DNA from: Agapetus fuscipes
Taxonomy: Eukaryota > Arthropoda > Insecta > Trichoptera > Glossosomatidae
Reading direction: 5' to 3'
NCBI GenBank assembly: GCA_951799405.1
Contig: OX637353.1
Coordinates: 5,394,001-5,458,000 of the forward strand
Length of the DNA: 64,000 bases
This document shows positions 1-14,844 of the stretch, piece after piece (position 1 is the first letter of the stretch; each line of letters starts with the position of its first letter). Made by a program: the position numbers and the translations under genes. Under the pieces are notes generated by a model that did not search any database, had not been told where the DNA came from, and worked only from the letters and a program-made list of their open reading frames with translations.

Positions 1-1490
1 TCTAATATTATGATACTTATTTTGATCTTTATCAGTGTTTTTTAACGCGCTCATACGTTTTCCCTCGCATTACCTGCGAAGTTTTGTGTCATGCTAGTAA
101 TTTTGACAATAAAAATAAATTATTTCTCTGATTAAACTGTGGATCACCCTCACTGTACAGCGAGTTCTCTTTCGTCAACATCACTCCTGTTTCATGGTAT
201 CCATCTGTCACTAATGAAACGGGAATCTACCACATTAACAGCCTTAGAAGCATCCTATGCAACAGAAAATCTCCTATCCTCTCCTACGAGGAGGGCAATG
301 TTACGGATTACCTTGAATAGGGAAAAATTGCTAAAAAGATCGATGAACATTGCTTCTAACCAGTCCTGAAATTTTATAAAAAAATTAAAAATATTTTTGT
401 TTGACTTAAATATTTTTTTGTTCACCCATCTGTGGATATGAGCATAAGCAATATACATCAAATGGTCATTATATTTTCAAATTTTATTTCACTTTTTCAA
501 ATGCAAAGTACTTACTGCATGCAAAAAACTAGGGACCATAAGGTGTATTTTTTGTAAATAAAATAACGTTACATTTGTAAGAAATAAAAAATGCATTAGT
601 AATAAACGAGTTCTCCTACACAACGCGTCCCCTTAGTGCTTGTTTGTCTTATGTCTATCAAAGGGAATTTATCATGAGTAAAGCTTGTACGTGTACTGAA
701 CCAGAGTGTCTTATACTAGAACTATAAATTTATAAAAAAAATTAAAACAACTCTGGCACTATTGTGTTTTAGTTTTTTTTCCTTAGTTCGGATTATGTAG
801 AATGTGATTCATTTCATTGAAAGGTCATCTTTAAATCAAATGGCAGATGAGCCCAAAAAGCAATAGGGGGACGAATGAGGTTGTGCACAAAATTTGTAAA
901 TATGTTAAGATAATTTAAGATTAATTCAACAAGTAGGAGGGAACGAATCTCTGAGTTTAGATTATACGTACGAGTAAGATCTCAGGTCTCTCTTTATGTA
1001 GGGTTTTACCAAAATTGTATGGAAACCAAAACGCTGGCTAGAGGCACTGTTTTAGATTCAAAACGTATTTTGGTAAACGCTTTGGATGAGTTTAAAAGTA
1101 ATTCTGTGTGTACTTGTTCCGGACGCGGCACCTCATTATGAATACCAAATTAGCTGAAATCTTTATTATTGGCTATAAATAAATTCCACGAATATTATAC
1201 GAACAACCGGAATACAAGTTAATCTAGCAGATGATCACCGTTACAAAAATAGTCCTAGTCTATGTTTAATCTAAGTTGTGGAGATAATAATAGATATTAA
1301 CGTGATCGAGCTAGTATGAGAATAGATGAACACAGCACAATAAGTCGTCAATAAATGTACATATAACCAGACAATCATACAGAGATGACGAAGTTTTGAA
1401 ATTACCTTACTCTGTAATATGCTAGTCTGCGATGAATTACCTAAACAAGGAGAAAGTGTCGTAATAATATTATTAGGATGATTTATTTGG

Positions 1491-1740
1491 TAAGCGCTGT
1501 TTTGGTGTGAATGACATCAAAAGAGCCTCGAGCTTCACAATCGTGACTATGGAAAGCGCCAATTCTCAAGCTAGACCCACTTGCGGTAAGGCTAGATGAA
1601 CCTATGGTAACCGGTTTTTAGTAAAGGTAGATTTTTTAAGCCAGCAAAGAGCATATTTAAATAATTAAAAAAATATACGCTCCGCCGGGATTCGAACTCA
1701 CTGCCTTCCAGTCTTACGTGTTATATCTACTCCCAGTTGC
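1491..1740 (-). repeat. SINE-C copy
   Basis: It aligns by eye with the copies at 29480-29763 and 21156-21376. Shared landmarks are GAAAGCGCCAATTCTCAAG near 1552 and the tRNA-like B-box complement CCGGGATTCGAACTC near 1686. The right end carries the tRNA-like head in reverse orientation. It is more diverged than the other copies. Confidence 0.7.
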
Positions 1741-2189
1741 ATACTGAGGTTCATTTTTAATATCCGATGGGTATTCAAGTAGGCTTTATTTCTACTTGAT
1801 GTTTGGTGGAGTGGTTTGGTGGATCGGTCAGAAGTCGATATGACCTGCGCACGTTTCAAGAAGGTACCACTGCTTTACGAGTGTGTCTTGAAAGCTTGAA
1901 AGGCTAGCCTAAGTAGCAGAGATGTATTGACATTATAAGTCCATTCTTCATGTGCAGATATTTACAAGCATAAACGTGTAGGTTAAAGGTTGGGCATGCT
2001 ATAGATGTAGGTACTTGTATCGGAAAATCTTCCTCTAACGTAAACATATCTCTAGTAGCTCAAACATCCTTCCTTAAAATATGCTTAACATTTACACAAG
2101 TGCACCCTTTTTATAACATCTATAATCTAAGGGGAGTGATAAATTGACATTGAATTTGGACACGTTTAATTTTGTTTGATTTTTGACAC

Positions 2190-2268
2190 GTGTGTACTTA
2201 CAAAGTAAATCCTGAATAGCATCAGTTTTCAGTTTCATACCAACCTATAAGATAAGGGACCTATAAAC
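2190..2268 (-). repeat. REP-A fragment
   Basis: Reverse complement of the REP-A 5' end (ATAGGTTGGTATGA) near 2250, joined to an internal TGTAAGTACAC part. The middle is deleted. Confidence 0.55.
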
Positions 2269-5200
2269 ATGTGTTATCATATTTTTCTATTTTCTGTAAA
2301 GCAATTTTTATCACCTGAACTGTCAGGAGCACGAGTTACTTTTTGCTTTTATCCGCTTGTGTCGCCTGTCATCCGCACTTTGACCTTTTTATCGTGAAAT
2401 ATTTTCAGCGAAGTTTCAGTTTGTGCAGCTGCAGGCGCTCCCTTTTAACGCCAAAACCAGGAAAAATGATCCTTCCATATTTTCATGAAGCTTTTTTGTT
2501 TTTGTTTTTTTATGGGGGCTTAAAATGAAAAGTGCTACTTGAAATTCACTTTTATTTTTACCAAAAAATATAAAATGATGACTTTTGTAAATTATGCCGT
2601 ATAAAAACCGTTAATCTTCAACCCATCTTTGTTTAATTTTCTTACATAATTAGTGCTTCATTTTTGCTTATTTATTTCGCAACTTTGAAATATTATTTAG
2701 CGTAAAGAAACTATTTATTTTTATCCCTTATTTATGTATTATTCAAATAATGACAAAGAATAACCGTTTGCCTTGACGGGATTTGATAGTGTACCTGTTT
2801 AAAACTTCCTGTTTAAAATAATTTGGATAAATGCATTCCTCTTCACAAATTATTTTCATTCAATATATCGGTCTAGCGAGTACGGTGCGTTTTTTTTTCA
2901 ATATTCTAATCTGACTTGGATCTTTCTTGAGGTTGTTTCTTTTTAATTGAGTATAACCAGTTTGTGAGGCGGTCATTGGTCAGTCAGGGCGCAGTATCTC
3001 ATCCTGGAAGCATTAATTATCCTAATTGTTTATGGCTTGCTTAGAGCGCTCATTTCATTAGTTCCATTAGCAACATGGCGGGTCACCGCGCTAAATAATT
3101 GCGTAACACATGAGTATAACATGAGCAAGCTGCTAACACAACAATACAGTGATAAACAGTACTAACATAGGTGACTAATAAAAACGGATCATGAAACTAG
3201 AGCAAATATTGGTAGCTGACTGCTTCTTTGTATTGTATACAACTGGCATTTTGATAGGGGTGCCCAGTTGGTACCTTCACAGATGTGTCTCCATTTTGTT
3301 CTGTCCATGCACACTTATTTCATACTCTCTACTTTTTACTCAGTTTTGACCTTTCGACAATTCTTCTACCACTGGGCTTTATGACTATATATTCCAGGAT
3401 TTTTTCCCTACGCTTTTATATAATTTTCATTTCAAAGCCTTTTAAATATAAAGTAGAAAAGAAGGATAAAAGTGTGGAAAATATTGCAGAGAATCTAGCC
3501 AGTCATAGTGCTAAAGTGACAGAGATTGCTACGTTCATTTTATTACATCATATCCATGTTTTTCAGCTGTTGTTCCAATGTCGTATTTTTTACTCCACTT
3601 TTGGATTTGGGTTTTCTCTGGCTGACTCCTCCCCCACTCCTGACTTGCAGTTTTACATCATAAATTATCGCCCTCGTGCTCTACACGTGAAGGTGTCAGC
3701 ACTCCTCCCACTCCTAAACAACATGGCGCTGTAGTCTCGAGGAGAGGGAAACCTTGGTGCCATGCATCTACATTAACTTGTACTTATTGCAGGTAGTTAA
3801 AACAATAGGTTGTCTTCTTAGTCTTTGTGTCTTTTTGTGGAAACTGCAACGATTGTTCTCCAGTTCTGCGTTGAGGTGCCTGCTAACAAACTGTCTTATT
3901 CTTAATTGGTGCAACGTGAGCAGAGATCGACTATCAATTCATGGGTTAGTGACATTAAACTGTATGAAAAGATAAATACGTTCTGATTTTTCATCAGTTT
4001 GAAGTCACCTGAAGTACACACACATATTTTAAATACGCCGAAGAAATTGTTTTCCTTTTTGTCAAACTCTTTTATCCTAACTTTGTGTATTTTACTTCAG
4101 CTGCTCATTTTGAGAAACTGTTTTTTAGATTTTATTCATTCACTACTCACATTTTGCAAGTTATTCTGAAACGCCGAGATGTGAAGCTTTAGAAAAACAT
4201 GTTTTTTTCATAGATAATGAAGAAGACAAATGTGTCGATCTTGCAGCATTTAGAAATCGTGGATATTCGATTGACTTTTAAAAGTGAATCTTTCAATTCT
4301 TTGGTCACATTGTACCTACGAATAACTTAAAATTACAACGTTGGAAGGCTTGTGATAAAAGGGTACTTGGAGAGCGAAATGGTAAGTTCAATGGCTCGAA
4401 TTGGTGAATGAGATTGGAGTTCTAAATTTCAGACCACAGCTATGTTACTTGATGAATGGTGATGTTTAATTTTATTTTTAAAACGTATTTTACAACTTTG
4501 TGAGCTATTAATATTGCCAAATGATTTATCATGTTTTTAATTAATCAATTATTATTTACAACACGCATCTGTCAGTTAACAGTTACGATGATTTCCATCT
4601 TAGATGTCACACAATACTGATGCAAGACTGAAATGCATACTATTAGGTCAATGACAAATAAATGCGGTAGCGATCTCACAGACTTACAACAACTATTTAT
4701 TATTACACAATTACTGTTAATTGCAATAAATGTGTTGTGTTATGAAATTAAAATCCCTATAAGGACAAAGCAATTATGTCAGACAGTAAGGCGGTGTAAT
4801 AAAGTATTAAAGTTACATATTTGGTGTAGAATTTTTTTCCGTTGTTGGAGTGTGAACTCTGTTTTTGCAAGTAAAGAAATCGATACAACGCTTACCACAT
4901 TACTGAAAATGGAGGCTTCCTAATTCCTGAATGGACAGATTCTCATGTTGGGATGATTCAATACCCTAAAAGGCTTGCTCCTCACAAATTAAATTATCGT
5001 ACGTACGAGCTACTCGTATATGAATTAAATGTTCATAAATTCTACATCCCTGGCAAGATGCAAGTATTTTCAGATTTACTATTGAATTACTTTTTGGGTG
5101 CGAGTAAGCAATAATTAAAAGCCATAAATTTATTTAATCTTTATGTAAATGTTTACAGTGTTTTTTACATCTAACAGTACTTAATCGAATTGACGGCTCG

Positions 5201-5649
5201 TATGATAATCTGTGGATCTCAGAAGTTGCTAATGCTCGCTTCAGACGACCATTCTTGCATGACATTTTTACCTGCATATTGTAATATGCAAAGAGCATTT
5301 TTTTTACAAATACCTATATAACATGACATCATGTACGAAACTGAATCTCAAGTTCTTGCATTGCGCGAAATTTCACAAAGTAAGGAAGTAAAGGAGTGTA
5401 TAAAAAATTGTGAGGATAAACGATTCAACAACGTTCATATAAAATTCAGAAAGCTTGTATATCGTACTTTTAGTTACTACTGAATTACACGCACTCCTGC
5501 TTTTGGTGGATGCCCTTATTTCCATCTCACGCACAGATGTGTGACACGACTTGCTAATAAACAAATTGAAAACAAGCTGCAGAAAACCCTTAGATTTATT
5601 ATTAAAACACAGGAGGTACAGAGGAATTATACTCATTGCAATGAAATCA

Positions 5650-5885
5650 CATTATGAGGGATTTACCCATACTGTAAAAAATGGTTCACTTTGCGAATGT
5701 CACCCCTGTGTCAGGGAAGGTCGTCAAAAGTTGTAGGGCTTATGTTCATTTAAGATTTGGATTTTATTTGTAAGTACACATACAGCAGTTGTAAGCGCGA
5801 ACTACACGTGTTTGTTTGTGGGCATGCATTTGATATGAGCTTTAAATGTTAATATATCTTTGCAACTAAGATTATAGATTATTAT
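5650..5885 (+). repeat. REP-A copy
   Basis: Contains CCCATACTGTAAAAAATGG, CACCCCTGTGTCAGGGAAGG, TTTGTAAGTACACAT, TAAGCGCGAACTACACGTG and the tail TTGCAACTAAGATTATAGAT. It is nearly full length with a diverged 5' end. Confidence 0.8.
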
Positions 5886-8800
5886 AGTGATAGTTTTTCA
5901 TAGTAATTACAATACGATATCAGTCATGTCGATAGAAATGCATGCAGAAGTGACACGAATGAATCATAGTGTAGCGACGAACACACAAAATTGATGTAAA
6001 TTGTTTTTAGGGCGGGACATGACTTTGAGCGACGCAAACCTGTATTGGCTGATGGCGGAGGATGAACAAGAATGATTTAATTTCATAACGACGCTGGGTA
6101 ATTGAATTAGCGCTCTAATCTCTCAGATCCGGCGTGAGATTGCCAAACAGGCTCCAAGTGGGACACAGCCGCATCCATATTCATATCTAGATGTTACCTT
6201 ATTGGTGATACAACCAACACCAAGTCTTCTTTCTTTTAACTGTACCTAACCTACAGTAAGTCGTGATGACACCAACATCACAATATCACGATTCTTACGG
6301 TTGATCAAATTGTCCAAAAGTTAATTTAAGTTATATAGGTTGGAAAGCTTTCATGACCGTCTTTAAATGATGAAGATTTTTTTAGACATGTTTACTTAAA
6401 ATTTTAATTGTCAGAGTAGTACAAATAGCGACTAAACGTCGCGTCAGTCCAATGGAAGGATCATGGAACCCGGTCTAAACGGTGAAAAGTCGTTCCTTCT
6501 TCATCAGTTTTAGTTCTCTTTGAATTTACAAATAAATGTATGTGCACCTTGAAAATCACTCGAAGAAATATTTAGTTTCGCATATTTTTAGCTTAATAGA
6601 CAATAATTTTTACCCTTTACGTTTAACTGCTACAGAGTTAATGTCTATTCTGCATCTGTGCTAAGAGCTAGCAAATAAGTCATTACCCATATGCGAGTAG
6701 AACCTTTGTAGAAACTTGTAGACGTACAAAGAAAATGCTGGTCATTGTGAAAGTGAGAGAGACTCTAGTTGTCTCAACCTGTGAAACAGCCCAGCAGGTT
6801 TCCGCTGCCACCTGCCAGTTGACAACTGTCAGGTTGTTGATGAATGATGGCGATGGAGGTGCGAGGAGTGAGGATAGAGAGGATATTGATGATATTGATT
6901 GGTAGTTGTGGTCACCCACACGATGCGTCCATCAGTGTTTTTGTGGTCAAATCCTGCAGCTGCCAGTGTGATTGAAATATAAATCTAATATCTGTATTAA
7001 AATATTACTTCATCATTTATAATACCTAAAAAATATATATTATATAATAACATTTGACTGAAAATTGCGCATTTTACATCCAATGTCTTATTTCCTATTA
7101 TGATTTGAGCATTCTTACACAAAAAGTGTCATACGTATAATATTTGTATTCTAATTGCAAAATCAGGAGTTTTCTTAGAAAACCGAAGCAAACCGCTTTT
7201 CAGTAATATTTTGGCGTAAAGCTGCCCCCCAAATATGTGAAAATAAAGTGGTCCATTGCTTAGTCTTCTGGACAGGCAGATTTTGCCAAGTAAAAATGTG
7301 CAACTAGGAAGAAGACTAACGTGTAGCTGATCTAAGACTGGTATACAGTGAGTTTTTTGTTGTTATTTGTAACGCAAACTGTGAGTTTTTATAATGGTAT
7401 GCAAATGACGCAATGTTGATCTTTGTATCTATGTAATTACACCTCCAGATCAACCTGCGGAGGGAAATCATATAAACACGTTAGTAAAGAGTTCATGCTG
7501 TATGGCGATGGCTTAAGCGTGACTTGAAGTCTTATCCTCTATTACTGATTCATATAATTATTACCTGCATAATTACAGTAAACGAATGTTTATTTACTTT
7601 ATCAGTGTTTCATGCAATTATTTTGTTTTTTTTAAGCTACTTGATTCAAATAAATTAAAGCAATTAAAGAAAAATGAAATGAAAAATGATTTCAAGAGCA
7701 TAATTTTCTATTTGCAAACAAATATTTTATTTACGACCCTGGTCAACTTAGTATGCTAATATTTATTTTCTAAAAAAAAAATACCCCCAACGGGCGTTTT
7801 CTCGTAATTTTTCCCGTGGATTACTGATCAGAACGTACGTCGTACATGTTTCTATACTAGCTAAGCTCAAAAAATGTGGTTTTATTTTCAAATGCTCTAC
7901 ATACAAAGTAGAATCGTACACATGTATGTAGGTAACTTATCGGTTGAGAACATGATTTTCGAAGAGTAATGCTGGAAACCTATCATGGAAATATGGAATA
8001 AACATCTATTAGAAATAATTTTATGTGGCTGATAAATAAATACCATCTATGAATATTTTTTTGGTATAATTTTACCAGGAATCTCGCTAATAACGTTGAT
8101 GTTTTTTACGCGAATGGCTTCCTACGAGCGCCGTGTGTTGTTGTCTACTTTATTGTATGACATAATATGGAATGTGAATGCTCGGCCGTGACCGCTTCAC
8201 AATCCACCAACGAAGAAATTTCACGTCGGTTCACCTCCTATTCACTTCGTATATTCAAATACACTTACACAGGAAATGCGATCCGAATATACATATCTGG
8301 CTACCTAATAATAGATCGTATAAACAGCTGTTACTAATACCCATACAAATAACACAAGCATACTGTATTCATATGGCTAGTCTACACAAAACTGTAGCTC
8401 AAATATGAATGCCTATTATTTTACGCCGAAAATGGAAACCATTGTTATTGTGCTCTTAAATCTACCGAGGCACACATATCTAGAGGAGTTATTTATTAGA
8501 TCTTTTAAATAATTAAAATTCGTATAAAATATGTAGGCAAAGCCTGTAGTTGTACCTAATTACAGTAAAGTTGCCAAGGCCTATAGTATGGCCTTGGTTA
8601 CTAGTTTGGTTGCTAGTATGGCCTTGTAAAGTTGCATATAGAGTTAACGCATCTTGCACTCTTACGTACGAAAACCGTTTTTGTGACAGTAATGACCTTG
8701 CACATATAGTGATAAATTTTCCATCCGATTGGGACTGTCAATGAGGCCGTCAATAAGTTTTTGCTAAGGCGTCAGGGCAGAACATAAAAACCGCTGAGGT

Positions 8801-11800
8801 GATATTTTAATCTCTGAATGTTTGATCCTTGAATAATTTCCTTTTGGTGTATAATTTCAGGATAAAATCGATGTTGTTTTGATGAATCTGTATTTATATT
8901 TAAAGTTTCTCTACAGAGTTCGCTGTTGAGTCTTTAATCTCCGTGTAAAAGTTACACGTTAAGCGTCTTATTCGCAAAGGCTTAATTTTTAAATCAATTT
9001 ATAAACGCTCTTTATGTACTGAAAAGTCGGATTAACTTCGGATTATGTTTCAACCTGTTTCGTAAATACATAACTGGATACATTTTACATTATCAAGTTA
9101 TTACATTTTATATGAAATCAATATATTTAATCGCATTTCTTAGAATTAAACGACGTATGAATTTAAAAAAATACTTCCTCTACAATACACCTCTAAGTCG
9201 GCGCTTTTGAACAAGGCAGGACTTTACGCATACCGACAAATCCAGGAAATAGGGAACAAATAAAATTTTGGCCCTTTATATTGCGGATCAAATAAAATTT
9301 GGGAGGTAGAATATTCTTTATCGTCGACGAAAAATATTCAAAGGAAACTGGAATATCATAAAAACGCACCCTTTCTTACAATGGGTCAGTAAAAGGGAAT
9401 ATCCTTTGTTTTACGTGAAGATTGTACGAATTTTCTTTTGTATTTACATACATTGAACAATATTTTTTGACATCTTTGATGGCAGGTCAAATACGTTTAT
9501 TGCATTTTATTACGTGAAAAATAAACTTGATAATAAATCCTAAATGATAAAATATAAACCTGTCACTTCAATTTATAAAATGATTATTATCATTGTCCTC
9601 ATGATAGCTGCTCAGTTGGAAAAACTCTTGAGTTCAAAGCCAGAAGGGTTAAATTGGATTCCACCACGGATACCTATCCGAAATGATTTCATTTTAATAA
9701 TACATTCTTATGTTAGTTATTCTGGTTGAAGTTGACACAAAAAAACGAGCAAATAATTGTGTCGTGTACTCGTATAGTATGTCAGGCTGCTATCAAATCC
9801 TTAGAAAATGGCGAACTAATATTTTGCTTTGTGAGTTAAGGATCCTAGTCAAGAAGACATGTGACGTTAATTTGGTAACCTGTTACGACTCCATTAAGTG
9901 CGCCAAATATCACGTGCCGCCTTATACTCGTAGTATCAACTTTTACTAGGCATCTATACATAAACTTCGCGTGAAGAAGAGCAAGCTTTTCTGGACTTCA
10001 TATTGTAAAATAATTGTCTGGAATTCCTCAAATTGCTATTTTGAGGTCGGCGTTGTGTTCCCCTCACGTATTCCTTCCCAAACTATAACTCATTTTCTAT
10101 TGCTTCCAGCACAGGAGAAGTATGTTTATTTTCTTCGCGTCACGACAACTTCCGTAGGGTAAAGAAAATTCTTTCAGAAAACCTACAAAAAGGGTTTCGT
10201 GAACTTAAATCGATATTTTACCAAGTTCTTGATTATGTGGTATTTATACATTTTTTTACTTAATCTAAAATATAAAATATATCATCAATAATCGATGTTA
10301 CATAGATTAAAAAGTTTGTTCACTTCTCATGCACAGGAAAAGGCTCCGAAGGCAATTGCATAAGGACTCTCTTGCATACCATAATTGAGGAAATGATCGA
10401 GGAGACAAACTCCTGAGGATATCCACGCCGAGAGTTCTTATATGTGTTCTTCCTACAAGAAACTCAAAAGGTGATGAACATTGCTGCAAGCCAACAATCT
10501 TAGGATTAAGACAGAAGAAAAAAAAAGTTTTTATTGATATTTTGGCTGTAGATTATACTAAAAAAATGATGATGGAATAAACAAGTGTACAAAATTTTAA
10601 AGAATACTTGATTGGTTTCAAACCCATGTAGTAATAACTTAGTTTAGTTTAAAAGTTAGTTAGAAATTTAAGATTGAAATTACTTAACTTTGCCCCTCAT
10701 GACCTATCTCAAATCTTTCCGTAATTTTCACTAAACTTTCCTCCAGATGTTCCCGCTTCCAGGCATATTTGTTTGGCAGTTCGCCAGGAAAGCCAACTAA
10801 CTACAAGGCGACACAATTAGTGGCACTTTGTGAATTGGATTCATGAAAAGCCGAGCTTATGCAATGCGCGGCTCATGTGTATATAAGCTGGGTTTACGTG
10901 TGTGCGACTAATTATGATGCAATTTGCCGGCCCGCCCTAGATAACGACGTAAACAAAGGCAGGTGGAGTAATGGCTATTGGAAATACGAGCGCATTTGTT
11001 TTCAGTTTCAGAAAAAAAAATCAGGAAAAAATACAGGAGGTTTAAAAGTGGCTCGGTGCGTTGCCTGATGGTCTGTTTTAAATGTACAAATATCGCGTTT
11101 CAATAAAAAAAAATCTATTATAAAAAAATATATAATGTGAAAGGATACTTCCTGAAAATAAATTTTAGATCTTAGTTTCATGTTGACTTCACATTGTTGT
11201 CTCTCTTTGCTTCATGGGAATGTTGTTCCTTCCGATGGTGAAAGATCGTCTCAGGTCTGAAACAAGATGCATACTATGATAAGGTGTCTACACTAGACAG
11301 TTTTGGTTGATTTCTTTTTTCCGATTCCGATTTTCCCAAATCTCGATGACTCAAGAAGTAGCGATCAATTTTGTGAAGCGTGAATAAACTCTTTTGCCTG
11401 CTTATGTATTTATTGAGGAATGGAAGTGAATTTTTTTTTAAAAAAAGGTATTTATTTTTCAACATGTCTTACAAAAGTGTAACTTTCCATGCATTATAGA
11501 AAAAAATATATTGAAACTAAAAACACTACTGTAGAATTGTTCAAGATTTAAAAAAAAGTCTGCCGTCTTTAGCGTGGATACTTGATCGCTTTGTAAAGAG
11601 GATAAAAAATGGTCTGCACACAACTCCGCCAGACGGGATTGATTGCTCGTTTATAAATAGCCAAGTCCAGAGAAACGCTCTTTTGTCTACAAAAACAAAA
11701 ACTTCTCAAGTCTAGCCCATTGTACGGCACTTCAGATGCAAAACTTTTACATTTTTTATTAAGAACTTTGTAAACGGTATTGCAAGTACCAAAAAATACG

Positions 11801-12619
11801 CTTTAACTAAACTTTAACGATTACAAAAAATACATAAAAATTAAACAATAAATAGAAGCGCTATTCAATGTTCCGTATTTTTTTTGTTACAACTCCATGT
11901 GTAGTTTCAACGTAATGTTTTATACTTAGGGTACATAAGGAAATCAGTAATGAGAATCTGAAATGTCCGCGGCTATTTGGAGATTGTGATTCAGTATTTC
12001 GTGAATTATCTCCACTTGAAATAAACGTGTCGTAAATTTCGCATAAACAGGTCAAACGGTTTGTCTATTTTTCAGCGTAGTTAATTTGATTTAAAGTTAG
12101 GTCACAGAGCTTTAATATTTCAGGTTAACATTTTTATTTATTTACTGATATCATTGTTTTTTCTGACTGCTCATGTTTACAGTTCATATTATTTTCTGGT
12201 ATTTTTTCCTCTTACTGGTTCTTCTCTACTATCGGTCCCTGTAGTAATCCATTTTAAAAGCTCTGCTTATGATATCCATCTCCTGGTCAATCCATTAAGT
12301 TCAAGACTCACCCCTCATCTTTAAGGTTATTACAGGTCTCTCACAGATCTTTCCATCCAATGAACGATGTGTATTTTTGATACTAAATTGACAACCAAAC
12401 GCGCTGCAAAATTTATACATTCCTCCGTTTATTCGATATGAAGGTTTAATTTAAAAAATCGATATATGCCTACAGGTGTTTTAAACGATAAACAATCTGG
12501 TTTATGCACTAACTGTCTTTGTATTGTTAAGAATGCGAATAATGGACAATAAGGCACACATGTTCGCCATAAACTTCAGTTTATTAATAATTTCATACAC
12601 AGATAGCACATCTTGCTGT

Positions 12620-12870
12620 TAAACAGCATCGGGAAGTTCTCTCATGCTCAGCAAATGTTTAGACGTTACAGCAAATGTTCAGGCTAACAACACACTACGA
12701 CTACAATGTTTGGACTAGGAATGTACAGGCTTTATAACGAACGCTGGCACTTTCCAGCGAATGTTCAGAATTAGCAACTAATACACCTACTTTCTAGCGA
12801 ACGTGCAGACTTTCCAGAGAGTTTCAGACTTCATTGCAAATGCTGAAACTTTGCAGCGTACGTTAGTACC
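12620..12870 (+). repeat. Degenerate short repeat series
   Basis: Recurring blocks of the type TTTCCAGCGAATGTTCAGA (12753), CTAGCGAACGTGCAGACTTT (12793), CAGCAAATGTTCAGG (12669) and GCAGCGTACGTTAG (12853), irregularly spaced by about 20-45 bp. Eroded minisatellite, no coding potential seen. Confidence 0.5.
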
Positions 12871-13731
12871 TACTGAGTAGCAATCTCCTTCAAAGTCTCT
12901 CAGACCTTCCGCCTAGGCCTTCATATCTCAGCTCGCAGCTAATTTTGAAGTTTTGTCCTGGCAGCAGTCAGTACAACATTATGGGGGAGCTCTCAGTCAA
13001 GTCTCCCCTTCACTTGTCGTTATTTTCAAAGTACATATACACTCAGTGAAGTCCATTGTTTCTGCGGACAACAGTTTTTGAAATGGAACCAATACAGCTT
13101 TTGTGGATATTTTTTCTAACAGACAAAGCCAAAAAATGCAAGATATATACACATATTCTGAATTTCCATTGTTTATACGAGTATTTACCAAGTGTTCTAA
13201 GCGTTCGCATTAGAATCCAGTAAAAAGTAATGAAACATGTATGTAAACCGTGATATAGGGACAAGTGAAAGCACTTCCTCTTATTTCCTACTGCTTTCAA
13301 GTAGGTACCTAACAAACTATCAATAAATCGTCATTCTTACATTTATTTAATCTACCAGATATGTGCATTCCATAGAAGCAAAAAACAAGTAAGTAAATAT
13401 TGTCAAATTTCGTTTTAGGAAGTACATAGGTAAGGAAAGCAATTAAGTAACGCAGTAGCTCAATGTTTTCCATGGCTCTTAAGAAATGCAAAAAACTTTT
13501 TTTGCAGAAAAAAAACAATAATAGTTTTATATTATGAAAAAAGCTGCTAATGAGGCTAGAAAAAAAATATAGGCTTTGCAAAATGAGCTCCTACATAACA
13601 CTACATACATGTACGTTGTTTGTGCTGGTGCGTAAGCCCTGTGTACCTACGTCATTTCGCCCTACCGCTCTTTTATATAAATAGATCACCCCAGTGTTGC
13701 CCATGCTCACCCACCTGGAGATGAAGGGTTG

Positions 13732-13767
13732 CTAGTGATGATGACGATGACGATGATGATGATGATG
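13732..13767 (+). repeat. GAT/GAC microsatellite
   Basis: A run of GATGATGACGATGACGATG type trinucleotides just upstream of the retroelement fragment. It accounts for the Met/Thr-rich reading in one frame. Confidence 0.8.
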
Positions 13768-13924
13768 TGCTATATTTGGAAACTTTTAGAAGGTTGGCCC
13801 GGTGTACCTAGGTGCATGATCCGATTGAGAATATCTCTTGTTTTTTTTATTCACCTTATTGAAGAAACAACGTATATGATGTCTAATTTATCGTTGATAT
13901 TTAATTATTTTTCTCTGGGTCTCT

Positions 13925-14820
13925 GGGTGTATCGCGGAGGTCGGTGGGTGGATGAGGAACAATGGCCTAATCTTAAACATGGATAAGACGGAGATACTCT
14001 GGGCAGCCACATCGAGGCGTGACCACCTTCTGGTGAATAGAGTACCACTCTCCATAGGAGGTAAGCTAATCCAGCCTTCTGATTCGGTAAGACTTCTAGG
14101 AGTCTTACTGGATCGTAACCTGACACTGGATAGGCAAATAGATGCCACAATAGCTTCTCCTTTTTTTTCGCTTCGCCAAATAAAGGCAATAAGAAAATGT
14201 CTGCCGTCAGATGCGGTTAAGACCCTGGTGAGTGCGTTTGTGATGTCTCGGATTGACTATTGCTCGACGCTTTATAGTGGTCAGCCGAAGAAACAGTTTA
14301 ATCGCTTTCAATCTGTGTTGAATTCGGCAGCAAGACTCATATTCGGGATTCCCAAATTCGCTCACATCACCCCGCTGTTAAAAAAACTTCATTGGCTTCG
14401 TTTCCCGGAGAGGGTGGTCTTCCGTGTTTGTTTAATGGTATATAAAGCCATCAATGGCTTGGCCCCACCTTATCTGGCTGATATGATTTCACCTGTTGAA
14501 ATGGGTGTTAGGAGGCAGACACTCAGATCTGCGGGTGATGGAGTAGTCAATTTGGTTCAGCCGCGCCGTCAGATTCGTACAAACTTCGGAGACCGCGCTT
14601 TCCGTGTTGCGGGGCCGGTGGAGTGGAACAGACTGCCACCCGGAGTGAAGAACTCCAAATCTGTGGGTGTATTTCGAGGAGCACTCAAGGCACACTTGTT
14701 TAGAAAGTCTTATCCATGATCGGAGAGGGCCCTTGAGGTGTGACACACACAAAAACGGCGCTCTCTTATCATGTGTAATTTAAAATAAATCAGCCTGTTA
14801 TTATTATTATTATTATTATT
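13925..14820 (+). mobile_element. Non-LTR retrotransposon 3' end (reverse transcriptase C-terminus, 5' truncated)
   Basis: An intact 255-residue frame (13952-14719) has NGLILNMDKTEILW, typical of the RT thumb side, then SRIDYCSTLYSG and a C-terminal block with LHWLRFPERVVFRVCLMVYK, INGLAPPYL, FRVAGPVEWNRLPP and LKAHLFRKSYP. This order is typical of CR1/L2-like non-LTR elements. The catalytic RT core and endonuclease are missing, so the copy is a dead 5' truncation. The end is a (TTA)n tail at 14797-14820. A close second copy lies at 52165-52755. The clade is tentative. Confidence 0.85.
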
Positions 14821-14844
14821 TTATCCGTAGGTTTTATTAGAACC

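Larger units (their letters stand above)
1..13924. other. Upstream region without a recognisable gene
   Basis: AT-rich DNA in which every ORF is short (149 residues at most, at 3285-3734) and none has family resemblance, codon bias or GC rise typical of exons here. It holds a SINE-C copy (1491-1740), REP-A copies (2190-2268 and 5650-5885), a short piece like the SINE-D 3' end near 2832-2855, a degenerate repeat series (12620-12870) and a GAT/GAC microsatellite (13732-13767). Untranslated first exons of the otopetrin gene could lie here unseen. Confidence 0.6.

Noticed and set aside
3285..3734. 149-residue ORF in the upstream region
   Set aside because: It has no recognisable domain and AT-driven composition (Phe, Leu, Ile, Ser). 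No splice or promoter signals stand out and there is no GC rise like that of the true exons.
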